Positions 40,858-50,555 of a DNA stretch of 64,000 nucleotides are shown in pieces (within the stretch, counting starts at the first letter, position 1; each line of letters opens with the position of its first letter). The position numbers and the translations under genes were made by a program. Location: the NCBI RefSeq assembly GCF_018219815.1, contig NZ_JADMKU010000001.1, forward strand, positions 1 to 64,000, written 5' to 3'. The DNA comes from Thalassovita aquimarina. Its GTDB lineage: Bacteria; Pseudomonadota; Alphaproteobacteria; Rhodobacterales; Rhodobacteraceae. The notes under the pieces are model-generated. The model did not search any database. It was not told the DNA's origin and was given only the letters and a program-made list of their open reading frames with translations.

Positions 40858-41768
40858 TTATCGTCCTCGTCGAATTCGGCCATCAGAGGATCGTCGAAGT
40901 CTTGTTCGGCTTCGTCTTCCTCGTCGTCGTAATAACCTTCTTCGCGAAGCCGTTCCTCGCGCTTCTTTTCCACGCGTGCGACCAGGAAGATCGAGATTTC
41001 ATAAAGCCCGTAGACCACGATGAACAGGATCAGCTGCGTGGTCACATCCGGGGGCGTGACCAAGGCGGCAACCGTCAGAATGCCCACCACCGCGTATTTA
41101 CGGGTGCGGCGCAGACCATCGGCCGAAGCAAGACCGGCCTTGCCCATCAACGTCAGCAGAACCGGCAGCTGGAAACACAACCCGAAGGCGACGATCATCT
41201 TCAGCGTGATGTCGAGCGTTTCGTTGACCTTGCCGTTGAAAACGATGTCGATGCCCTTGTCGGTCGCCTGCGGCACCTCTTCGCCGGTCAGGATCGCCGA
41301 AACGAAGGACGGGAAATCGGCAAAGCCCAGGAAGAACGCCATCGCCAGGGGGATGACCACGAAATGGGCAAAGGCCGCGCCCAGCAGGAACAGCGCGGGC
41401 GATGCGATCAGGAAGGGCAGGAAGGCGTTCTTTTCGTTCTTGTAGAGCCCCGGCGCCACGAAGCGCCAAAGCTGGTGCGCGATCACCGGGAAGGCCAGGG
41501 CCAGGCCGCCGACCATAGAGATGCGGATCAGGGTAAAGAAGTATTCCTGCGGCGCGGTGTATTGCATCACCGGGTTCGGGTTGCCCAGATCGCGCATGGT
41601 GTTTTCGATCGGGATCAGCAGGAAATCGAGGATCGCACCGCCGAAGGAAAAACAGATCACCATGCCGATGATGAAGGCGATCAGGGCCCTGATCAGCCGC
41701 GTGCGCAGTTCGGCCAGATGTTCGATAAGGGGCGCGCTGCTGTCTTCCAGCTCGTCGGTATTGCTCAT
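40854..41768 (-). CDS. tatC: twin-arginine translocase subunit TatC
   Basis: A 304-aa membrane protein with six helices, starting with [20 protein letters not shown], the TatC amphipathic opening. Later come [21 protein letters not shown] and the signature [19 protein letters not shown]. It recognises twin-arginine signals, so it would export FdhA and the small FDH-region Tat protein of this window. It overlaps tatB by four bases. The acidic C-terminal tail ([13 protein letters not shown]) is long but ordinary for this group. Confidence 0.95.
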   Translation of the reverse strand: MSNTDELEDSSAPLIEHLAELRTRLIRALIAFIIGMVICFSFGGAILDFLLIPIENTMRDLGNPNPVMQYTAPQEYFFTLIRISMVGGLALAFPVIAHQLWRFVAPGLYKNEKNAFLPFLIASPALFLLGAAFAHFVVIPLAMAFFLGFADFPSFVSAILTGEEVPQATDKGIDIVFNGKVNETLDITLKMIVAFGLCFQLPVLLTLMGKAGLASADGLRRTRKYAVVGILTVAALVTPPDVTTQLILFIVVYGLYEISIFLVARVEKKREERLREEGYYDDEEDEAEQDFDDPLMAEFDEDDK

Positions 41769-42226
41769 GCCTTGTCCTCGGGGGCCTTGTCCTCGGCGGG
41801 GGAGGCTTGCGGTTCCGGCGCGGTGTTCGAGGACTCCGCCGCCTTGGCTTCGGCTTCGGCGTCTTTCCGGGCCTGTGCCTTCTTCGCCGTGGCGTCCTGG
41901 ATCTTCTTGGCCGCGTCGGCGCGGTCTTCGTCCAGACCGTTATCCGCGTCCGGGTCCCACTTGGTGAATTCGCTGGTGGCGTCCTTGACCTTGTCGATTC
42001 CGAACTGCGCGGGGTTCGTCGCGGCGCGCAGCCCCTCGGTCACGTCCTTGACACCGGCTTCATCCGCCGCCTGATTCATGGCGCGGCTGAATTCGCGGGA
42101 CATTGCCTTGGCCTTGCCCACGAAATTGCCGATCGAACGGAACAGGCCGGGCAGATCCTTCGGACCCACCACGATCAATGCCACGATGCCGATGACAAGC
42201 ATCTCGGTCCAGCCAAGATCGAACAT
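41765..42226 (-). CDS. tatB: twin-arginine translocase subunit TatB
   Basis: A 153-aa protein with one N-terminal helix ([20 protein letters not shown]), the hinge [20 protein letters not shown] and an amphipathic helix, then an Ala/Glu/Lys-rich tail. TatB forms the signal-binding complex with TatC. It starts four bases after the tatA stop. Confidence 0.93.
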   Translation of the reverse strand: MFDLGWTEMLVIGIVALIVVGPKDLPGLFRSIGNFVGKAKAMSREFSRAMNQAADEAGVKDVTEGLRAATNPAQFGIDKVKDATSEFTKWDPDADNGLDEDRADAAKKIQDATAKKAQARKDAEAEAKAAESSNTAPEPQASPAEDKAPEDKA

Positions 42227-42230
42227 GCGC

Positions 42231-42446
42231 TCAGACCTTGTCTTTTTCGCTTTCCGGGGTCACGTCCTTGGCTTCTTCCGCGGTTTTGTCCTCGATTTCC
42301 TTGGAGCCGTCAGAGACGCCCTTCTTGAAGGCGGTGATGCCCTTGCCCACTTCGCCCATCAGCGAACTGATCTTGCCGCGACCGAAAAGGACCAGCACAA
42401 CGACGGCGATCAGCAGAAGGCCGGGAAGGCCGATATTGTTCAGCAT
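42231..42446 (-). CDS. tatA: twin-arginine translocase subunit TatA
   Basis: A 71-aa pore-forming subunit: short transmembrane helix ([17 protein letters not shown]), then [20 protein letters not shown], the FGRGK-type hinge and amphipathic helix. The tail is charged. GGGAG upstream of the ATG at 42446 is the ribosome binding site. It is the first gene of the tat operon. Confidence 0.93.
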   Translation of the reverse strand: MLNNIGLPGLLLIAVVVLVLFGRGKISSLMGEVGKGITAFKKGVSDGSKEIEDKTAEEAKDVTPESEKDKV

Positions 42447-42639
42447 TTAGGTTCTCCCTTGATCGGGCCCTCATCCCCGGGCCCGGGTATAATCATCCCT
42501 GTATCTAATGACGAAAGGGGCGGGTTGGAAGAACCAAAGCGCCGCACAGGGCTGTTTTTTGCCGAACCGGGGTCGGTTCCGGCGCGCGCGATACCCACAA
42601 ATACGGATCATGTCGGCGGAATCTGTTCGGTTGCGCGGA
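42447..42639 (-). promoter_or_regulatory. gap between the ABC ATPase stop and tatA
   Basis: A 193-base gap that must hold the tat promoter. It has a CGGGCCC/GGGCCCG inverted repeat near 42467-42488 and an imperfect hairpin at 42561-42583 next to a T6 run on the wrong side for a terminator. No promoter can be assigned with confidence. Confidence 0.35.
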
Positions 42640-43722
42640 TCAGGTGACCGGAAAGACGAAGCAGCGGTCGCGCCGGAACATCAGCCACAGGACCCGGCCC
42701 GGACTGGGCAGGAACACGTTCGGCACCGTCGCCTTGAGGACCGAACCGTCGTAATCCATCCGTATCTCGACCAGGCTTTCCGATCCCATGAAGCGGGCAC
42801 GCACCACTTCGCCTCGCGCCGCGCTGCCGTGTTGCGGCGTCGGCAGCGGGCCCTTGCCGCCGCGGTCGAACTCGATCTTCAGGTGCTGCGGGCGGATGAC
42901 GATTTCCACGTCATTGCCGTCCGGCACGCCGGGGGCGAGGAACTGACCGAAGGGCGTTTCGGTCAGCGCTCCGCGCACCGTGCCCCGGATCACGTTGGTG
43001 TCGCTGAAAAACGCCACCGCCTGCTTGTCCCGGGGCGCGTAGTAGATGTTGTAGGGCGCCCCCTGCTGCACGATCCGCCCGTCGCGCATCAGCGCGATTT
43101 CGTCGGCCATGCGCATGGCTTCCTCGGGTTCGTGGGTGACCAGAAGAACGGCGGCGTCTTCCTGTTTCAGCACTTCCAGAGTCTGGTCGCGGATGTCGTC
43201 GCGCAACCGGTTGTCGAGCCCGGAAAACGGTTCGTCCATCAGCATGATCTTCGGCCGCGGAGCAAGCGCGCGGGCTAGTGCCACGCGCTGCTGTTCGCCG
43301 CCCGACAGCAGGTAGGGATAGCTGTCGATGAACCGTTTCAGCCCGACCTTGTCGAGCAGTTCCTTGACCCGTGCGCGTTTCTGGTCCTTCGACCCGGACA
43401 GACCGAACGCCACGTTGTCGCCTACGGTCAGATGCGGAAACAGCGCGAAATCCTGGAACATCAGACCGATATGGCGACGTTCGGGCGGTACCCGGAACAC
43501 CGTGTCGCAGATCAGTTTGCCGTCGACATAGATTTCGCCTTCGTCCTGCATCTCGACCCCGGCAATCATCCTGAGCGTGGTCGACTTGCCGCAGCCCGAC
43601 GGACCCAGCAGGCAGGTGACTTGCCCGGGCATCACCTTCAGCGAAACGTCGTCGACCACCGGCCGGCCGTCAAAGCGGCGGACCAGGTTGCGGATCTCAA
43701 GGCGGGGGGGCGTGACGGACAA
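42640..43722 (-). CDS. orphan ABC transporter ATP-binding protein (Fbp/Pot-like)
   Basis: A 360-aa importer ATPase with Walker A LGPSGCGKSTTLRMIAGVE near residue 39, signature LLSGGEQQRVALARALAPRP, Walker B IMLMDEPFSGLD and the switch His in LLVTHEPEEAMRMA. A C-terminal TOBE domain is present (GSAARGEVVRARFMGSESLV). The type resembles iron(III) or polyamine importers. No binding protein or permease lies nearby, so the substrate cannot be told. Confidence 0.88.
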   Translation of the reverse strand: MSVTPPRLEIRNLVRRFDGRPVVDDVSLKVMPGQVTCLLGPSGCGKSTTLRMIAGVEMQDEGEIYVDGKLICDTVFRVPPERRHIGLMFQDFALFPHLTVGDNVAFGLSGSKDQKRARVKELLDKVGLKRFIDSYPYLLSGGEQQRVALARALAPRPKIMLMDEPFSGLDNRLRDDIRDQTLEVLKQEDAAVLLVTHEPEEAMRMADEIALMRDGRIVQQGAPYNIYYAPRDKQAVAFFSDTNVIRGTVRGALTETPFGQFLAPGVPDGNDVEIVIRPQHLKIEFDRGGKGPLPTPQHGSAARGEVVRARFMGSESLVEIRMDYDGSVLKATVPNVFLPSPGRVLWLMFRRDRCFVFPVT

Positions 43723-43854
43723 AGGCGTTTCCTGGGTTTCCGATCAAAACCATCGGGCTTTCCGGACCCTTAGCAATCCTCGGCGCGGCATACAAGGATT
43801 CTCGTGGGGCAATGGCTCTGAGGCAACGCCCAAATGTTGTATCACATGGATAAA

Positions 43855-43877
43855 CTGCCCGGCCTGCAGCCGGGCAG
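43855..43877 (-). terminator. hairpin downstream of the arsenite methyltransferase gene
   Basis: CTGCCCGGC (43855-43863) and GCCGGGCAG (43869-43877) form a perfect 9-bp stem with a five-base loop. On the minus strand it is followed by TTTATCC, so it may end the methyltransferase transcript about 90 bases after its stop. The rest of this 244-base gap (43723-43966) shows nothing else clear. Confidence 0.5.
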
Positions 43878-43966
43878 GCGTTTCGATCAACTCGAAATGC
43901 GCATTCAGGAGTTTTTCAAACCTGCGACCCGGAAAATGGGCAGGGCCCTGTGGTGCGCACGCTTTC

Positions 43967-45013
43967 TCAGCAGCCGCAATCCTCGGCGGTACCGGCATCG
44001 TCCTTGAACGGATGATCGCCGCCGCAGCCCGCGAAGATCCCGTAGTGGGTGGAAAAATCGCCGATGAAGGTGAAGTGATCGGCAAAGCGGGTGTCGGCCA
44101 GCATCTTCCATGTATTGCCGCAGACCGGGAACACCTTGCCGGTCTCAATGTAATGATGCGCGTCGAGGTCAAAACCGTGCGGTGCATGGGGCAGGGTGCC
44201 CTTGTAGATCACCGCCTGACCGTAATCCTCGCATTCCGACTCCAGCCCGTCGAGCTTGAACAGCCGGTAGGTGGCCGAGGTGAAGGTCAGCGGTGCCACC
44301 CGCGCTTCCAGCTTCGGGTTCTCGATGGTCAGCGGGCGGTGGGTTACCAGCCGGGGATCGTCGAACCCGGCGCGTTTCGCGAAGGTCAGGAAATCGTTCC
44401 AGTACAACGCCCCGGACAGGCATTCGCCGTACAGCACCTCGTCCTCGGCCATCGCCTTGGGCACCCGGCGGTCGGCATAGACGTCGGAAAAATACATCTC
44501 GCCGCCCGGTTTCAGCAGGTCGTAGGCGCCACGTAGCACCGCCTGCTTGTCGGTCGCAAGGTTCACCACGCAATTCGACACGATCACGTCGAAGCTGCCG
44601 GGATCGAGCGGTAGGTCGGCCAGTTTTTCGATATAGCCCTGGTAAAATTCCACATTGGCGAAACCGAATTTTTCGGCGTGCCAATCCTTATGCGCTTCGG
44701 CCACGGCCAGCTGTTCGGGGGTCATGTCGACCCCGACAACCGATCCCTCGGGGCCCACAAGCTGTGCCAGCGCATAGACATCGCGCCCCGCGCCGCATCC
44801 CAGATCCAGCACGCGTGCGCCCTGCAATCCCTGAGGCATCACCAATCCGCAGCCGTAATAGCGGGTCAGGACCTCGTCATGGACATTGCGCAGCACGTCC
44901 TTGACGTAATCCGGCATGTCCGCCGGCGAACAGCAGGCATTGGTCTGCAGATCGTCGCTGCCCTGCAAGACCTTGCCGTAATAATCCTGAACCGCTTCAT
45001 GCTTCATCGCCAT
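43967..45013 (-). CDS. arsM: arsenite S-adenosylmethionine methyltransferase
   Basis: A 348-aa enzyme that methylates As(III). It has QDYYGKVLQGSDDLQTNACC at the N-terminus, the SAM motif VLDLGCGAGRDVYALAQLVG near residue 69, and the Cys set for arsenite binding in SNCVVNLATDKQAV near 146 and YGECLSGALYWNDF near 198. The C-terminus ends in a Cys-rich EDCGC tail. The length and Cys pattern agree with ArsM. No other ars gene is near. The product would be volatile or less toxic methylarsenicals. Confidence 0.88.
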   Translation of the reverse strand: MAMKHEAVQDYYGKVLQGSDDLQTNACCSPADMPDYVKDVLRNVHDEVLTRYYGCGLVMPQGLQGARVLDLGCGAGRDVYALAQLVGPEGSVVGVDMTPEQLAVAEAHKDWHAEKFGFANVEFYQGYIEKLADLPLDPGSFDVIVSNCVVNLATDKQAVLRGAYDLLKPGGEMYFSDVYADRRVPKAMAEDEVLYGECLSGALYWNDFLTFAKRAGFDDPRLVTHRPLTIENPKLEARVAPLTFTSATYRLFKLDGLESECEDYGQAVIYKGTLPHAPHGFDLDAHHYIETGKVFPVCGNTWKMLADTRFADHFTFIGDFSTHYGIFAGCGGDHPFKDDAGTAEDCGC

Positions 45014-45132
45014 CCCCTTTGTCGTTGGTTCAAAGCGGGATAAGGCGCAATTGCGCTTCGGGCAATGCGGTGCGGCAGTGCGTCACGCAAGCGTTACCAA
45101 GCGCGACCGGGTGTTGATTGGAACAGAAAACA

Positions 45133-45159
45133 GGGCGAAATCCACGTCGGATTTCGCCC
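45133..45159 (-). terminator. terminator after the atypical SDR gene
   Basis: GGGCGAAATCC (45133-45143) and GGATTTCGCCC (45149-45159) form a perfect 11-bp stem with a five-base loop. On the minus strand it is followed by TGTTTTC. It lies 11 bases after the stop of the gene at 45171. Confidence 0.85.
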
Positions 45160-45170
45160 CGCACAGTGGT

Positions 45171-45950
45171 TTACAAGGTTGAGTTCACCCCGCCACCATC
45201 CAGAAGGACGTTCTGGCCGACGATGAAACCCGCGTGCTGCGAGCACAGGAAAGCACACATCGCGCCGAATTCCTCCGGCGTGCCGTAGCGCCCGGCGGGG
45301 ATCGTCTTGCAGCGGTTGGCCTTAGCCTCTTCGATGCTGATCCCCTGCTGTTGCGATACCGCCGTGTCCAGCGATATCGCCCGGTCGGTGGCGTGGATGC
45401 CGGGCAGCAGGTTGTTGATGGTCACGCCGGACCCGGCGACCTGGCGCGAGGTGCCGGCGACGTAACCGGTCAGACCGGCGCGGGCCGAGTTGGACAGGCC
45501 CAGAACCGGGATCGGCGCCTTCACCGATTGCGAGGTGATGTTGACCACGCGGCCCCAGCCGCGTTCCATCATTCCCGGCACCAGCGCCTTGATCAGCGCG
45601 ATCGGCGTCAGCATGTTGGCATCGAGCGCCTTGATGAAATCCTCGCGGTCCCAGTCGGTCCACATGCCCGGGGGCGGGCCGCCGGCATTGTTGACCAGGA
45701 TATCGATCTGGCCCGCCACTTCCAGCAATTGCGCGCGGCCTTCCTCGGTGGTCACGTCGGCAGCGACGGTTTCGACGGTGACACCGTATTCCTGCCTGAT
45801 CTCCTCGGCTGCGGCTTCGAGCGCCTCGGCGCCGCGCGCGTTCATCACCAGATTGACACCGGCCTCGGCCAAGGCCTCGGCGCAGCCGCGGCCCAGACCC
45901 TTGCTCGAAGCACATACCAAGGCCTTTTTACCTGCGATTCCCAGATCCAT
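45171..45950 (-). CDS. atypical short-chain dehydrogenase/reductase
   Basis: A 259-aa Rossmann protein: ALVCASSKGLGRGCAEALAE at residues 10-29 is a cofactor motif with Ser-Ser-Lys where classical SDRs have Gly, and LVNNAGGPPPGMWTDWDRED follows. The active-site stretch reads SQSVKAPIPVLGLSNSARAG, so the Tyr and Lys of the usual YxxxK are missing. This matches the beta-ketoacyl-reductase-like SDR subgroup known to lack the full tetrad. The function is not assignable. It lies divergent to the Hint-domain gene. Confidence 0.85.
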   Translation of the reverse strand: MDLGIAGKKALVCASSKGLGRGCAEALAEAGVNLVMNARGAEALEAAAEEIRQEYGVTVETVAADVTTEEGRAQLLEVAGQIDILVNNAGGPPPGMWTDWDREDFIKALDANMLTPIALIKALVPGMMERGWGRVVNITSQSVKAPIPVLGLSNSARAGLTGYVAGTSRQVAGSGVTINNLLPGIHATDRAISLDTAVSQQQGISIEEAKANRCKTIPAGRYGTPEEFGAMCAFLCSQHAGFIVGQNVLLDGGGVNSTL

Positions 45951-46132
45951 TCCGATCGATTCCCCTGTATTGTTTCTAAAACGCCACTTCGGCTAACCGT
46001 TAAGTATAGTGTTCCCTCCAAAAGGGAAATGCCAGCAAAAGGCCGCTGGATTGATCGTTTTGCGACATAATCGTAAACTATCGACTGTGTTTGGAAAGTA
46101 AGCCGTTGTTACCGGCGGGAAGGTGTGTGCCG

Positions 46133-47140
46133 ATGAATGATTTCAGCCCCAGTTCTATCTTCAGGCTACCGGTCTACCGTTGCAGCGCAATGGTGGTGTC
46201 GCATGGTGCCAACCTGGGCGATAACTTGTCATTCGCGGATGAACTGGTGCTGGACGATACCTATTTCGTACGCCCTGCGGCGCGCGCCACCCGGCTGGCG
46301 CTGGCACCGGGCGAATGCGGCGCCTTCACCATCACCGGCAATACCGAAATCGGCCAGCCCGGCGCGGTGATCCACCTCGATAGTTGCCTGACCTTCATGT
46401 CGATTCAGGGTGTCACCACCGAGGTGCTGGTGCTGGTCGAAGTGGATGAAGACGGCGACGTGGTCGAAATCTACGCGCTGCCGCTGGCGCCGCTGCAGCC
46501 CAAGCAGGAACTGGTGCTGGTCGGGGTCGATACCGAAAACGCCCGCGCCAAGCTGGGCGAATTCGCCTGTGTCAGCTTCACCCGCGGCACCCATATCACG
46601 ATGGCGACCGGAGAACAGCGCCGGGTCGAAGACCTGAAGGTCGGCGACCGTGTGCTGACCCGCGACGACGGGGCGCAGGAATTGCGCTGGATCGGGCAGA
46701 CCACCGCGCGCGCCATGGGCGAATTCGCCCCGGTCCACATCGCGGCAGGCGCTCTGCACAACAGCGGCGACCTCGTGGTCAGCCCGGAACACCGGTTGTT
46801 CGTCTACCAGCGGTCGGATGAACTGGGCGCAGGGCGGGCCGAATTGCTGATCAAGGCGCGCGACCTGGTCAACGGCACCACGGTGACGCGTACCGACGGC
46901 GGTTTCGTGGAATATTACCAGCTGCTGTTCGACGATCATCAGATCATCTATGCCGAAGGCATCGCCGCCGAAACCCTGCTCGCCGACCTGCGCAGTTCGG
47001 CGATCCTGCCCGAGGACGTGGTGGCGAGGATGCGGGCAGGCAGCCTGCGCCATTCCGACCGGTCCTATCTCGACTTCGACCTGCCTCAGGCGGAAGGGGC
47101 GGATGTCACCGCCACCCTGCGCCGCGCCTCGACGGGCTGA
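46133..47140 (+). CDS. Hint-domain protein
   Basis: A 335-aa protein. Residues about 1-150 form a beta-rich N-terminal domain with no family I recognise. Residues 155-290 are a Hint (hedgehog/intein-type) domain: CVSFTRGTHITMATGEQRRV, VGDRVLTRDDGAQELRWIG, then VSPEHRLFV. The Cys of ACVSF is in the autoprocessing position, and a late FDDHQIIYAEG motif is typical of Rhodobacterales Hint proteins. I chose the ATG at 46133 following GGGAAGG; a TTG at 46091 is possible. Whether it self-cleaves is unknown. Confidence 0.8.
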   Translation: MNDFSPSSIFRLPVYRCSAMVVSHGANLGDNLSFADELVLDDTYFVRPAARATRLALAPGECGAFTITGNTEIGQPGAVIHLDSCLTFMSIQGVTTEVLVLVEVDEDGDVVEIYALPLAPLQPKQELVLVGVDTENARAKLGEFACVSFTRGTHITMATGEQRRVEDLKVGDRVLTRDDGAQELRWIGQTTARAMGEFAPVHIAAGALHNSGDLVVSPEHRLFVYQRSDELGAGRAELLIKARDLVNGTTVTRTDGGFVEYYQLLFDDHQIIYAEGIAAETLLADLRSSAILPEDVVARMRAGSLRHSDRSYLDFDLPQAEGADVTATLRRASTG

Positions 47141-47344
47141 GCGCGGACGGTTCGGGCCCGCGCACGCGCGGGGCAACGGGCCATTCGGCACAGGGGCATG
47201 TCCTAAGGGCCGGTTTTTCGCCTCTTGCATTGCGATTGCCGCCTGATCGTTTCACGATTTGCGCCCTTTGCATCTTCGCGGTGCTTGAAAGACGCGTGAA
47301 AGATAACCAACTGGATTGGCATTGCGAACTCAGGGGGGACTTTC

Positions 47345-48184
47345 ATGATCAGCACCATCATTGCGGCGACGGATCTTTCGGATCGCGGAGACCGGGCACT
47401 GCGTCGCGGCTTTGCCATCGCGCGGGCGCACAAGGCCCGTTTGATCGTCCTCAGCATCATCGACGACGCCCTGCCGGAGCAAATCGTCCAGGACATCACC
47501 GACGAAGCGCAGAAATCGCTCGGCCACTTCGTCAAGACGCTGGGCGACGACGTAAGCTGCGATGTCCGGATTCAATCCGGCGACCCGACCGGCGATATCA
47601 TCGCATGTGCCGAACGGGAAAACGCCGATCTCCTGATCCTGGGAACGCATCGTGACCGGAATTTCCTCGATCTGTTGCGCGAAACCACGGCGCAGCGGAT
47701 CACGCGCCTTGCCCATATGCCGGTCCTGCTGGCGGCGGACAGGGATGAACGCCCCTATGAAACCGCCGTTCTCGGTGCGGATTTCTCACCCAACGCGACC
47801 GCCGGCGCAGAATTGGTGGCGGAACTCGCGCCGGGGGCGCGCATCTTGCCGGTCCACGCTTTTCATGTTCCATATCGCGGTATGCTGGCGCAGTCCGGCG
47901 GAGCGGACGATCTGCTGGAAAGTTTCAGCCGCGAACCGATCCAGAACGATGCGCTCTGGCGCGCCAAGGCCGACCTGCCAGACAAAGTGGCCGAAACCGA
48001 AATCGTCGAAGGGTCCACCGCGACGGTTCTGCGGGATGTCGCGCGGCGTGAAGACGCGCACCTCATCGTCGTGGGGGCCCATGGCCGGATCGGGCATCAC
48101 CGCGCCTTTCTGGGAAGCGTGGCCTGCGACCTGATGCGAAACCCGCCCTGCGATGTGCTTATCGTTCGTGATCGCACTGCTTAG
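47345..48184 (+). CDS. universal stress protein with two tandem Usp domains
   Basis: A 279-aa protein of two UspA folds. The first starts IIAATDLSDRGDRALRRGFA and ends with LLILGTHRDRNFLDLLRETT; the second starts AVLGADFSPNATAGAELVAE and ends with LIVVGAHGRIGHHRAFLGSV. The second copy keeps a GxxGx9GS-like ATP-binding motif. AGGGGGG just before the ATG is a strong ribosome binding site. No FNR-type site was found upstream. It stands alone; neighbours are unrelated. Confidence 0.9.
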   Translation: MISTIIAATDLSDRGDRALRRGFAIARAHKARLIVLSIIDDALPEQIVQDITDEAQKSLGHFVKTLGDDVSCDVRIQSGDPTGDIIACAERENADLLILGTHRDRNFLDLLRETTAQRITRLAHMPVLLAADRDERPYETAVLGADFSPNATAGAELVAELAPGARILPVHAFHVPYRGMLAQSGGADDLLESFSREPIQNDALWRAKADLPDKVAETEIVEGSTATVLRDVARREDAHLIVVGAHGRIGHHRAFLGSVACDLMRNPPCDVLIVRDRTA

Positions 48185-48257
48185 GCGGGGTGCATAGAAA
48201 GGGCGCTTTGGCACGGGACGTATTGCACCCGTGCCCGTCGCTCTCTATATCGCGCTC

Positions 48258-49861
<1,604 letters not shown>

Positions 49862-49865
<4 letters not shown>

Positions 49866-50467
49866 CGCTGCAGAACCGCGTCTTGCCGACGGGGGAGATC
49901 GTCGCCGATCCGGCGCGGGGGCTCTTCACCGGCAATCGCGGTATCCTGCACCGGCCCGATGGCACGCTTGGGGTTTCGCGCTGGAAACATCCGCATTGGG
50001 TTTGTTGCAGGCTGTCGTTCAAGGATCGCTATCACGGGCCGATGCCGGACCGGGGCTGGACGGCGCTGTTTTTCCTCGATGAGGCGGTGGCACTGGCCGC
50101 CGGGCACCGGCCTTGTCACGAATGCCGCCGCGCCGATGCGCGACGTTTTCGTGCCGCCTGGGAAGACGCACACGGCCCGGTGGCGCGGATCGGCGATATC
50201 GACAAGGCGCTGCACCGGGCGCGGGTGTCGCGCAATCGGCAACAGGTCCGGCATGAGGCCCGGGCGGACTCCCTGCCGGACGGTGTCTTCATTCTCGCAC
50301 CGGAACCCGCCCTGATCCTTGGAGATTCGGTTTATCTATTCAAGACAGGTGGCTATAAGGCAAAGTGCAACCGCCCCGGCGGTGTGGTGATGGTCCTGAC
50401 ACCGGCCCCGACGGTGCGGGCACTGGCGGCGGGCTACCAGCCGGAACTGCATCCTTCCGCGGTTTAG
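49862..50467 (+). CDS. conserved Cys/His-motif protein of unknown function
   Basis: A 201-aa protein from a GTG start that overlaps the prfC stop (GTGA). The only clear motif is AAGHRPCHECRRADARRFRA near residue 80, a CxxC with flanking basic residues, which recalls small metal-binding sites such as that of Ada. SVYLFKTGGYKAKCNRPGGV lies near the C-terminus. I do not recognise the family. The start site was chosen for the overlap and because the region before it belongs to prfC. Confidence 0.6.
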
Positions 50468-50555
50468 GAACCGCTTTCGCCAGCATCGGATCTGCGCGTT
50501 GCCAAGATCGGCCAACTGACTTGCAGTAAAGCGCGGCCCGCGTCATTCTTCACCC

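Noticed and set aside
42561-42583. Hairpin near a T6 run in the gap before tatA
   Set aside because: The T run lies on the wrong side for a terminator on either strand, and the stem has a bulge.
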